Shown here one piece after another: positions 7,315 to 14,289 of a stretch of 24,753 nucleotides of DNA (positions are counted from its first letter, which is position 1; every line of letters starts with the position of its first letter). Source of the stretch: Thermoplasmata archaeon (lineage in GTDB: Archaea > Thermoplasmatota > E2 > DHVEG-1); NCBI GenBank assembly GCA_003651045.1, contig QMTJ01000003.1, forward strand, positions 1-24,753, in the 5' to 3' direction. The notes under the pieces were generated by a model. That model saw nothing but the letters and a program-made list of their open reading frames with translations, was not told the origin of the DNA and did no database searches. Made by a program: the position numbers and the translations under genes.

Positions 7315-7917
7315 TTGAAGAAGTTGCAACCTGATGCTATTTTATTTGACATGGATGGAGTACTTGTTGATAGCCTTGATGCTTGGTGGAGATCATTGAA
7401 TCAAGCGCTTAAAAAATTTGGTTACAGTGGGATCTCGCGTGATGAGTTTATTAGAAAATATTGGGGTCATGATTTGTTTGATAATATTAAAAAAATGAAT
7501 ATCTCAATGGATGTTGGGAAGCTTTGTAATAAACTGTATAGGGTGAATGTTGATGATGTTAAGATATACCCAGGGGTAAAAACTGTTCTTCAGAGACTTG
7601 AAAAATACAAAAAAAGTATTATTACTAACACACCTAAAGATTCCGCGGTTGAGATTCTTAGGAAATTAGATATTGAGAAATATTTTGAGTTTGTATTAAC
7701 TAGTGATGATGTATCTATGGCGAAACCATCTCCTGAGATTATTTTAAAATCATGTGAAATACTTGGTGTTAAAATAGAGGATGTTATCCTTGTGGGTGAT
7801 ACCGTTAGTGATGTAAAAGCAGGTAGAGCCGCTGGTTGCAGGGTAGTAGGAATTAACGTTGATGCGGATTATACTATTACGAGTGTTTCTGAGTTAACAA
7901 AGCTTATTATTCTTTAA
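7315..7917 (+). CDS. HAD-superfamily hydrolase (phosphoglycolate phosphatase / beta-phosphoglucomutase-like)
   Basis: A 200-residue HAD subclass I protein with all four motifs: motif I FDMDGVLVDS (nucleophile D12, acid/base D14), motif II TNTP (about 104-107), motif III K137 in AKPSPE, and motif IV GDTVSDV (G161-D162, D166). A helical cap lies between motifs I and II. Such enzymes dephosphorylate small phosphate esters such as phosphoglycolate or sugar phosphates; the substrate cannot be read from sequence. The frame is open from TTG 7276. I prefer TTG 7315, because it gives the usual short lead-in to motif I and has a GGATGTGA Shine-Dalgarno-like stretch about 8 nt upstream. Confidence 0.85.
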   Translation: MKKLQPDAILFDMDGVLVDSLDAWWRSLNQALKKFGYSGISRDEFIRKYWGHDLFDNIKKMNISMDVGKLCNKLYRVNVDDVKIYPGVKTVLQRLEKYKKSIITNTPKDSAVEILRKLDIEKYFEFVLTSDDVSMAKPSPEIILKSCEILGVKIEDVILVGDTVSDVKAGRAAGCRVVGINVDADYTITSVSELTKLIIL

Positions 7918-7963
7918 AAAATGTTTAAGTAGAAAAAGGGTGATTAACCATGAGGATTGGGAT

Positions 7964-8728
7964 ATGGATGATATCGAGTTAATCGAGTATAAAAAGGTCG
8001 ATTTATCTAATAGTTTACTCGTTGTTGCTTTTCCAACTGTTGGGCTTATTAGTTCAATCGCGGGTCGTTATATTATTGATTCATTGAAACTAGAAGAAAT
8101 CGGTGCTATTCTTTCGAAAGAGTTTATGCCAGCTACTGTGATTCATAACTCTAAACCGTCTCCACCTGTACGTATCTACGCTGGTAGGAAAAAATGTGGA
8201 CCAGATGGCTCCTGTGAACAAATAGCTGTTATTATCTCAGAGTTTATGCCACCGTATAGTGTTATCAAACCTCTTGCTGATAAAATCTTAGAATGGATGA
8301 AAATGAAAGGGTGTAAAGCTATTGTTGCACTTGAAGGCACTCATGCCTTAGGGGATAACAAAAAAGAACTAAAAGTATATGGTGTAGGTAGTAATTTAGA
8401 GATGAAAAAATTACTTAAAAAATATGGTATAGAAGAGACAAAGGAGGGGATGATCGCTGGTGTAAACGGTGTCCTTCTTTATGAAGGTGTATTTATGCAG
8501 AGTGATGTCATGTGTTTACTATCAGAGGCTCATGTTTCTTATCCCGATTCACGAGCTGCTGGTAACTTGTTACAGAAACTAGATGTTATGCTCCCTGGGA
8601 TCAAGATCGACCCGGAGCCGCTGTACAAAGAGGCTGAAGAAATTGAAAAGAAAATCAGAACGTTTATGGAACAGTCCAAACCTACTGCGCCGTCGCTTCC
8701 GCCTATTCCTTCTCAGATGTACGGTTAA
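7964..8728 (+). CDS. PAC2-family protein (archaeal proteasome-assembly-chaperone-like)
   Basis: A protein of 254 residues from ATG 7964, COG2047-like. The start MDDIELIEYKK and the strand-loop LLVVAFPTVGLISSIAGRYII are the PAC2 hallmark. Also visible are IAVIISEFMPP, a helix, IVALEGTH, and the C-terminal GVFMQSDVMCLLSEAH...YPDSRAAGNLLQKLD segment. The tail is proline-rich and probably disordered (SKPTAPSLPPIPSQMYG). Archaeal homologues (PbaA group) form oligomers and have been linked to proteasome assembly; direct function here is inferred. A GTG at 7940 would add eight residues, but the ATG matches the family start and has GAGG about 8 nt upstream. It follows the HAD gene closely on the same strand. 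Confidence 0.85.
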   Translation: MDDIELIEYKKVDLSNSLLVVAFPTVGLISSIAGRYIIDSLKLEEIGAILSKEFMPATVIHNSKPSPPVRIYAGRKKCGPDGSCEQIAVIISEFMPPYSVIKPLADKILEWMKMKGCKAIVALEGTHALGDNKKELKVYGVGSNLEMKKLLKKYGIEETKEGMIAGVNGVLLYEGVFMQSDVMCLLSEAHVSYPDSRAAGNLLQKLDVMLPGIKIDPEPLYKEAEEIEKKIRTFMEQSKPTAPSLPPIPSQMYG

Positions 8729-8776
8729 AAAAAATTAGGATTTAATCATATTTTTTTTACATGTTGTTGATGCCTT

Positions 8777-9287
8777 ATGAGTCCAAAAGATGAGATACTT
8801 GAAAAAATCTATCGTTTAGCATATAAATATGAAGCTGAACGTGGTAGCTGCCCGCAGTGTGTTCTCTCTGCGATTATGGAAACGCTATGCGTTGGTGACC
8901 CTAAAACAGTACAAGCCTCTGATGCTTTAGCTGGTGGAACAGCTCTCTCCACTAGAGGGACATGTGGTGCAATTAGTTGGTGGTCTTTTAGCTATTAGCT
9001 CTATCGTTGGGAGAAATTATGAAGATTTCAGCGGAGGAAAAAATAGACGTCGTGTTTTTCAATATGCAAAAAAACTCTATGATAGGTTTATTGAAGAATA
9101 TGGTTCACCATTTTGTAGAGATATTCATATGAAACTTTTTGGACGAACGTTTAACTTTTTTGACCCAAAAGAATATGCAGAGTTTGAAAAACTTGGTGGT
9201 CATATAGACAAATGCCCTAGTGTCTCTGGTAACGTTGCACGTTGGGCTGCAGAGATAATACTCGATGAGATAAAGGTAAAAAAATAG
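8777..9287 (+). pseudogene. C_GCAxxG_C_C-family redox protein, interrupted by a +1 frameshift
   Basis: Two overlapping frames together give one complete family member. The first encodes residues 1-65 with the Cys pair GSCPQC (C25, C28) and ends conserved sequence at GTCGA (C63). It then runs into non-family residues and a TAG at 8996-8998. Removing one A near 8971-8972 joins GTCGA directly to LVGGLLAIS and continues through the expected tail (CRDIHMKLFGRTFNF, then HIDKCPSVSGNVARWAAEIIL), giving about 169 residues. Family members carry several conserved cysteines and occur near redox or metal genes; the biochemical role is not established. The rest of the gene is undamaged, so a recent lesion or a sequencing/assembly error is more likely than old decay. 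Confidence 0.8.
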
Positions 9288-9391
9288 AAAAAACAGGGTA
9301 CATCAGTGAGGTTTAACCTAAAAAAAGTTTTTTTGTATAGTGTATAGTCCTTAGAAAAAGGGGCAGTAGATGAAAACATTTAAACACAACC

Positions 9392-9404
9392 TATAGATAT
9401 ATAC
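9392..9404 (+). promoter_or_regulatory. TATA box of the orphan gene at 9431
   Basis: TATAGATATATAC is centred about 33 nt before ATG 9431 and 27 nt before TTG 9425, so transcription would begin within a few bases of either start codon. Confidence 0.45.
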
Positions 9405-9430
9405 TGTTGATTTAGAAGGATGGGTTGATT

Positions 9431-10411
9431 ATGGTGGAGATCACTATTGAACATAAAGGAGTTGTTAAAACTCTTAATAAAGAAGAAGTTGATGTACTTT
9501 TAAACCTGTATCATAACATAGATGATTTTGTTGAAGATTTAAACAAGTTAGACGGTTCTCAGGATACTGCTTTACAAGATTTAATTAATAAAAACCTTGT
9601 TTCAACTACGGTAGTGGATGATAAAAATATTCTCTCACTTACAGATGACGGTTTGAACATATGTGGTTCAATAATGTTTCATAAGATCGGAGAAAAAAAA
9701 TCTTTATTTAAAGAGAAAATGCAGAATCTACCAGAGCGAGCAGTTACATGTTTAGTCAACCGTGTTATGTGGCGAGATGAAACCTCTGATAGAATAAGTA
9801 GGATAACCAACCAGGTTTTTATACCGTATGGGGTAGATGAAAAAATATGGTATGAAAAAATGTTGTTAATGGATAAAAGAATGCAAGGGTTACTTGAAAA
9901 ATTTTATGGAGTCCTTGAAGAATTAGATCTCATTAAAGTTGTTAACAATAACAGATGGTGTTCACAGGAGGTTGAAAATTTTCTAAAAAACGAATATAAA
10001 AATACTATGGATCTCACATGGATAGAAGAGGATTCACTTAAATATTATTATTTCTTTTTTACGTATGCTCAGAATCAGAGGAATTTAATAAATTTCTTTG
10101 GGGAAGGAGAAAAATATAAAAATTTGTTTTTTACTGAAGAAAAACTATTAGAGGGTTATGGTTTTTCATCTGATAAGTCTAATCCGGGTATGATCTCAAA
10201 CTTTTTAGGTATAAGTGAAAAACGTATAATTGGTTTCCTTGAGGAAATGCAGAGTACAGGTATTGTAAATGAGCGTTATTACCCTCTTTCTTCGTTTTCA
10301 TTTTTTAGCGATGAGGATAGAATATTTGTTATTCAGGATATCGCAAGATATATGGGTTTTATAACTGATAAGTTTTTGACACCTGTGGTTGATTCTCTTT
10401 TACAATCTTAG
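9431..10411 (+). CDS. Hypothetical protein, possible multi-winged-helix regulator
   Basis: About 326 residues, soluble, with no signal peptide or membrane segment. I do not recognise the family. The N-terminal part has an acidic helix-rich region (LNKEEVDVLLNLYHNIDDFVEDL) and then LINKNLVSTTVVDDKNILSLTDDG, which looks like the recognition helix and wing of a winged-helix domain. Two later segments repeat that feel: LEELDLIKVVNNNRW, and FLGISEKRIIGFLEEMQSTGIVNERY. The central region is aromatic-rich (YYYFFFTYAQNQRN) and there are few cysteines. TTG 9425 is an alternative start two codons upstream. It converges with a KaiC-like ATPase; whether they work together is not shown. Confidence 0.55.
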   Translation: MVEITIEHKGVVKTLNKEEVDVLLNLYHNIDDFVEDLNKLDGSQDTALQDLINKNLVSTTVVDDKNILSLTDDGLNICGSIMFHKIGEKKSLFKEKMQNLPERAVTCLVNRVMWRDETSDRISRITNQVFIPYGVDEKIWYEKMLLMDKRMQGLLEKFYGVLEELDLIKVVNNNRWCSQEVENFLKNEYKNTMDLTWIEEDSLKYYYFFFTYAQNQRNLINFFGEGEKYKNLFFTEEKLLEGYGFSSDKSNPGMISNFLGISEKRIIGFLEEMQSTGIVNERYYPLSSFSFFSDEDRIFVIQDIARYMGFITDKFLTPVVDSLLQS

Positions 10412-10441
10412 TTAAAAAAGTTTGGAGAAAAAAAAATTCTA

Positions 10442-10456
10442 TTTTTTTTCTTTTTT
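10442..10456 (+). terminator. T-tract terminator between convergent genes
   Basis: The plus strand has T8-C-T6 about 30 nt after the stop of the orphan gene and overlapping the end of the KaiC-like gene. An A-rich stretch at 10424-10436 provides the minus-strand U-tract. Confidence 0.45.
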
Positions 10457-11219
10457 AAAGGAATTTTATACCGCCTTCTGTGATTATGATATCTTGTGGT
10501 TTAAGTGTGTGTTTTGTTGCTCTCATTTTACGTATTATTAGCTTACGGCGGTCCATGGTGGTATCTATATCCATGAGTATGATACCGTCGACTAAGAATT
10601 CTGAGATTGTGTCACGTGAGAGACTACGGCTTCCTTCTGGTATCTCAGATGTGACCATGGCTGTACAGTTTTCTTTACCAAGCATGCTTATAATGCGTCT
10701 TATATGCAAACGAGTAGTAGCGATAGAATCTACTGGGTATCTTTTGTTTTCAACCACGTCTTCAGAAGGGATGATTTCATGTACACCGCTAACCCAGACT
10801 GGTACTTCTGAAACTGGTGTTAGAGAATCAAGTACAATCCTTGAATAGTTACCATTTCTAATTTCTTCTTCCATTTCTTTATGTATACTGCTTTTATCAA
10901 GGTCGAGGTATATAAATTTGAGTTGCCCTTTTTCTATCCATGGTGTGAAATCAAATCCTACTTCTTTTGCTTGTTTAACAATGTTTGTAACTCGCTCATC
11001 TGATGTAAGATATAGACATCGCTCTCCTCTGTTAAGCCCCTCCCATAAAAAATGGAAACATAGAATTGTTTTACCAGAACCAGGGGTACCAGATACAAGT
11101 GTTATACTATTCTTTGGAAGCCCACCTGATAACAGTTCATCTAAACGTGGGATGCCTGTATTAACTCGTTCAATGTATTCATTTTTTGATATATTTATAT
11201 CCTCATTTAACATATCCAT
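10455..11219 (-). CDS. Single-domain KaiC-like RecA-superfamily ATPase
   Basis: 254 residues, COG0467-type. It has the KaiC entry motif RVNTGIPRLDELLSGGLPKNS (residues 18-38, in part), Walker A SGTPGSGKT (43-51), an acidic pair D74-E75 in LYLTSDER at the position of the KaiC catalytic glutamates, and Walker B RIVLDSLTP (127-135). It ends with a strand pair typical of the fold. Archaea carry many such one-domain proteins, often with signalling or motility genes; circadian function should not be assumed. The ATP site looks complete. Alternative start: ATG 11213. No adjacent partner on the same strand. Confidence 0.85.
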   Translation of the reverse strand: MDMLNEDINISKNEYIERVNTGIPRLDELLSGGLPKNSITLVSGTPGSGKTILCFHFLWEGLNRGERCLYLTSDERVTNIVKQAKEVGFDFTPWIEKGQLKFIYLDLDKSSIHKEMEEEIRNGNYSRIVLDSLTPVSEVPVWVSGVHEIIPSEDVVENKRYPVDSIATTRLHIRRIISMLGKENCTAMVTSEIPEGSRSLSRDTISEFLVDGIILMDIDTTMDRRKLIIRKMRATKHTLKPQDIIITEGGIKFL

Positions 11220-11375
11220 AATCCATCACGTTATCCCAGGGAAAAACTCCCTCCTATAACCATCTCCAGTTTTTTTCTATTATCTTCCCAGGTATTTAAA
11301 TAATTTTCTAACCTTTTATATGTTTATCTAAAATTAGAATAAGGTAAATATTAAAAAAAAATTTCATTGTTAAAA

Positions 11376-11402
11376 TTGAAATAGTTTCAAATAAGTTTAA
11401 CT
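11376..11402 (+). promoter_or_regulatory. Inverted repeat plus TATA box of the radical SAM gene
   Basis: TTGAAA-TAG-TTTCAA (11376-11390) is a perfect 6-bp inverted repeat. It is followed at once by the TATA-like AGTTTAACT (11394-11402), centred 27 nt before ATG 11425. The repeat covers the B-recognition-element position, where bound regulators usually interfere with or assist TFB. A similar half-site sequence occurs at the right end of the window (24646-24699). Confidence 0.45.
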
Positions 11403-11424
11403 AGAAAAAACAAGTTTTTAGAGT

Positions 11425-13137
11425 ATGAAAAGCATGTTGAAAATTTCAATACTTGATGGTTATGTTGATGAGCCGACATGCTTGGGTGTACCACCATATA
11501 TTAGCCCATATCCTAGATACATTGCTGGTGCTATAAAAGAGTTTGATAAAAAGATTAATGTTAGTTATTTCACAATAGATCAAGTACGTAATGATTCAAA
11601 AATTATTGATTTTTTAGCAAAAAACGATATTGTGGTTACAATAACTGGTATGAGTACGCCTGGGAGGTATTTATCTGGTTTTCCAGCGGGTCCAAATGAA
11701 ATAAAAAATTTAATGAGTATTTTATCGAAACCCATGAAAATATTATTGGGTCCAGCGGCGAAATATGGTTTTGGAGTATCTGGTGGTAAAAAAACAAGAA
11801 TGGTCGAGGATGTTTTTGATCTATTAGTTAAAGGCGATGGAGAAATCGTGATATATGATCTTTTAAAAAACAGGTTAAACCTTGAAAAAATTGATCCAAT
11901 GGAATGCCGGAGAAACGCAGGTCAAATCAGAGGATTTGCAATTAAAGGTTCAGAGGTAGTTAAACAACATCCTTTTTATCCTCATTATCTTATAGCTGAA
12001 ATCGAAACATATCGTGGTTGCCCACGGAGTATAGTCGGAGGATGCTCTTTTTGTAGTGAACCCAGTAAAGGACTACCAGATTTTAGAGATACAAAAGATA
12101 TCATAGATGAAATAAAAACTCTTTATCATAACGGGGTACGTCATTTCCGTCTAGGTAATCAACCCTGCATTTTTTCATACATGGCAAAAGACGCGTGTGA
12201 TACTGAGTTCCCCAGGCCGAATCCTGATGCTGTTAAAAAACTCTTCAAAGGTATACGAGATGTTGCTCCTCTTCTAAAAACGCTTCATATTGATAATGCG
12301 AACCCTGGTATTATAGCGAGGTACCCAAGAGAGAGTGAAAAAATAGCTAAAACCATTGTACAGTATCATACACCTGGAGATGTAGCAGCTTTAGGTGTCG
12401 AGAGCGTTGACCCTATTGTTATCCATAGGAATAATCTAAAAGCATCATCTGATGAAGTTTTATCCGCGGTTAAACTTTTAAACAAAATCGGAAGAAAAAG
12501 AGGAGTAAATGGTATGCCTGAGTTTTTACCAGGTTTAAATTTTGTATTTGGTCTCGATGGTGAAACAAAAAACACGTACAATTTAGATTTTGAATTCCTA
12601 AAAGAAATACTTGATCAAGGTTTACTTGTACGGCGTATAAACCTACGTCAGGTTATACCTATCCCTAATACAAAAATGTACAATATCGGATCAAGGATAA
12701 TTACAAAAAACAAATCTGAGTTTAAAAAATTTAAAAGAAAAGTTAGAAAAGAGATAGAACAGCCGATGCTTGAAAAACTACTGCCACGTAAAACTGTTTT
12801 AAAAGATGTTTACACTGAAAAACATGAGGGGAAACTAACTTTTGGTAGGCAAATTGGTAGCTACCCATTATTAGTAGGGATACCAGGTGTTTACGAGTTG
12901 AACAATTTTATCGATGTAAAAATTGTAGGCTATGGTTATCGTTCAGTCACAGGTGTACCATATCCTTTAAACATTAACAATGCTAAACGTGAAACATTAG
13001 AAGCTATACCAGGTATTGGGAAAAAAAGAGCTATACGGATTCTCGAAAAAAGACCTTTTAATAGTGAAGAACAACTCCATACTGTTTTAGATGATGCTGA
13101 TGTAGCCTCAGATTTATTAGAATATATACGTGTATAG
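11425..13137 (+). CDS. Radical SAM protein with C-terminal helix-hairpin-helix (COG1031-like)
   Basis: 570 residues. An N-terminal Rossmann-like region (residues 1-180) precedes the radical SAM core, whose cluster cysteines are C199, C207 and C210 in YRGCPRSIVGGCSFC. This CX7CX2C spacing is longer than the usual CX3CX2C but, as I recall, is the form seen in COG1031. The barrel continues with HFRLGNQPCIF, TLHIDNANPG, ALGVESVDP and LNFVFGLDGET. A C-terminal helix-hairpin-helix (NINNAKRETLEAIPGIGKKRA, in part; about 515-560) suggests nucleic-acid contact. The substrate is unknown. The leaderless-type start ATG 11425 is set by the TATA spacing; ATG 11434 is possible. It stands alone, followed 87 nt later by RNase III. 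Confidence 0.85.
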   Translation: MKSMLKISILDGYVDEPTCLGVPPYISPYPRYIAGAIKEFDKKINVSYFTIDQVRNDSKIIDFLAKNDIVVTITGMSTPGRYLSGFPAGPNEIKNLMSILSKPMKILLGPAAKYGFGVSGGKKTRMVEDVFDLLVKGDGEIVIYDLLKNRLNLEKIDPMECRRNAGQIRGFAIKGSEVVKQHPFYPHYLIAEIETYRGCPRSIVGGCSFCSEPSKGLPDFRDTKDIIDEIKTLYHNGVRHFRLGNQPCIFSYMAKDACDTEFPRPNPDAVKKLFKGIRDVAPLLKTLHIDNANPGIIARYPRESEKIAKTIVQYHTPGDVAALGVESVDPIVIHRNNLKASSDEVLSAVKLLNKIGRKRGVNGMPEFLPGLNFVFGLDGETKNTYNLDFEFLKEILDQGLLVRRINLRQVIPIPNTKMYNIGSRIITKNKSEFKKFKRKVRKEIEQPMLEKLLPRKTVLKDVYTEKHEGKLTFGRQIGSYPLLVGIPGVYELNNFIDVKIVGYGYRSVTGVPYPLNINNAKRETLEAIPGIGKKRAIRILEKRPFNSEEQLHTVLDDADVASDLLEYIRV

Positions 13138-13224
13138 TTTTGTTCAACAAACCAAAGTTATAGGGGGATATTTAAAAAAACTGATAAAATTAAAATGATA
13201 TAAGTTTTATAAGGGTTAGATATT

Positions 13225-13695
13225 ATGGATGAAAAACATTTTACAGATTTTGCAGAGTTAGAAAAAAGAATCAAATACATGTTTAAAAACAAGGATCTTT
13301 TGAGGAATGCTCTTACGCATAAGACATTTGCTTTTGAAGCTAAAATCCCTGTTGAATACAATGAACGTTTAGAGTTTTTAGGGGATAGCATCCTTGGTTT
13401 TTTAGTAGCTGAACAGCTTTATAAGAGTAACAAGTATTTTTCTGAGGGAGAATTAACACGTCGTAGATCTGCACTTGTAAATAATGGTTTTTTAGCAGAG
13501 AAAGCAAGAAAACTTGGTTTAGGTGAGTTTTTATTATTAGGTAAAGGTGAAAAGAAGCAGAATGGCGCTCAGAATTCTACAAACCTGGCTAATGCACTTG
13601 AAGCATTGATAGGAGCAGTTTATTTGGATTCAGATTTAGAAAACGTCTGGATGTTTATTAAGAACAATATTTTTGATGATAAACTAGGTTTCTAA
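13225..13695 (+). CDS. rnc: Ribonuclease III, catalytic domain only
   Basis: 156 residues covering just the RNase III domain: a helix with LLRNALTHKTF, the signature ERLEFLGDSILGFLVAEQLY (residues 48-67; E50 and D54 are metal-site residues), TRRRSALVNNGFLAEKARKLGLGEFLLLGKGEKKQNG, and LANALEALIGAVYLDSD. Bacterial RNase III has about 225 residues with a C-terminal dsRNA-binding domain; here the stop follows the catalytic domain and no such domain is encoded in the next 600 bp. The position of E. coli D114 is N123, with E126 kept for E117. Asn there is also seen in some bacterial enzymes, as I recall. RNase III is patchy in archaea, so lateral acquisition is plausible. A TATA-like GATATAAGT lies about 24 nt before the start. 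Confidence 0.9.
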   Translation: MDEKHFTDFAELEKRIKYMFKNKDLLRNALTHKTFAFEAKIPVEYNERLEFLGDSILGFLVAEQLYKSNKYFSEGELTRRRSALVNNGFLAEKARKLGLGEFLLLGKGEKKQNGAQNSTNLANALEALIGAVYLDSDLENVWMFIKNNIFDDKLGF

Positions 13696-13754
13696 AAATT
13701 TAAAAAAAAAGAAGGGGGGTTCAAACTTTTGGGGATGGTAACCATTCTATTTTT

Positions 13755-13889
13755 TTAATTATTACGTTTCCATTTAAACTCTACTTTTTTGTAGTAAGGC
13801 GGTACTTTCTTGCCATCCCGGGTTTTATAACCTTCAACTGGTTCCCATCTAATCCCATATTCTCCAATTTTGCTATGTTTATGTCTCAA
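13755..13889 (-). CDS. Small basic protein of 44 residues, hypothetical
   Basis: A 45-codon frame on the minus strand starts at TTG 13889 and is preceded by AAGGAGG (13901-13907), 11 nt upstream; an in-frame TAA at 13896-13898 excludes any longer form. The product begins MRHKHSKIGEYGIRWEPVEG and continues with a KVPPYYKKVEFKWKR tail. It is strongly basic and aromatic (three Tyr and two Trp among 44). A TATA-like TTTAAATA (13965-13973, minus strand) lies upstream. I do not recognise the family. The strong ribosome binding site and protein-like composition argue for a real gene; its short length and TTG start argue for caution. Confidence 0.5.
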   Translation of the reverse strand: MRHKHSKIGEYGIRWEPVEGYKTRDGKKVPPYYKKVEFKWKRNN

Positions 13890-14289
13890 TTTTTTTTATT
13901 CCTCCTTTTTCATCTTTACCATGCCATACTACAACATGGCTATGTCAATCTTTAGCATTGATGGTATTTAAAATTAATGTGTTAAAATGTCAAAATGAAA
14001 GAGTTTATCCTACTTGGGGTAGGTAAGTTTATGCATAAAGTGTGAGTATGATAAAACTATATGTGAATAAAAGTATTGAAAGAAGTGATTCCATGATGAT
14101 TTCCATGTATCTTACTTTTTCAATCCCAGTCATAATTTTTCCTATCTCCCTTTAAGTTTTTATTCTGTGATTAATGTATATAAAGGATTTATTGTACAGC
14201 TGTTACCAGGGTTCTTTAACAATTGTTACTCTCCTTTTCAGAAGGGAGTATCAAAAAAAACCTGTGAAGTTGAAAACACTCATTATATT
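13890..14289. other. Gene-poor spacer between the small ORF and the acyl-CoA operon
   Basis: About 400 bp without a convincing gene. It holds the probable promoter and leader of the 44-residue ORF, including a short inverted repeat GCCAT/ATGGC at 13923-13940. It also has a TATA-like GTATATAAAGG at 14175-14185 on the plus strand, a perfect 12-bp palindrome TAACAATTGTTA (14217-14228), and an imperfect hairpin ACTCTCCTT...AAGGGAGT (14228-14249). A plus-strand frame of 35 codons (14048-14155) has a hydrophobic end but no good ribosome binding site. The plus-strand TATA followed by palindrome and hairpin could mark a small RNA, but nothing identifies one. Confidence 0.35.
14253..14260 (-). terminator. 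U-tract terminator of the acyl-CoA operon
   Basis: A run of eight A on the plus strand gives T8 on the minus strand, about 30 nt past the stop of the last gene of the minus-strand operon. Confidence 0.4.

Noticed and set aside
8934..9287. Separate 117-codon gene starting at an internal ATG
   Set aside because: Its sequence continues the C_GCAxxG_C_C family directly from the upstream frame; it is the back half of a frameshifted gene, and its first residues before LVGGLLAIS are not family sequence.
10480..11259. Long plus-strand frames opposite the KaiC-like gene
   Set aside because: They are antisense shadows of a gene with complete Walker motifs, and their products have no protein-family features.
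11231..11261. Short GGGA/TCCC hairpin upstream of the KaiC-like gene as a riboswitch
   Set aside because: Only a 4-bp stem with no larger conserved fold; compatible with chance.
14048..14155. 35-codon plus-strand frame with a hydrophobic C-terminal half
   Set aside because: No clear ribosome binding site or nearby TATA box, and no recognisable sequence; the hydrophobic stretch can arise from T-rich DNA.
14090..14185. Possible C/D box guide RNA (an ATGATGA box C at 14093-14099)
   Set aside because: No CTGA box D at a suitable distance and no second pair of boxes.
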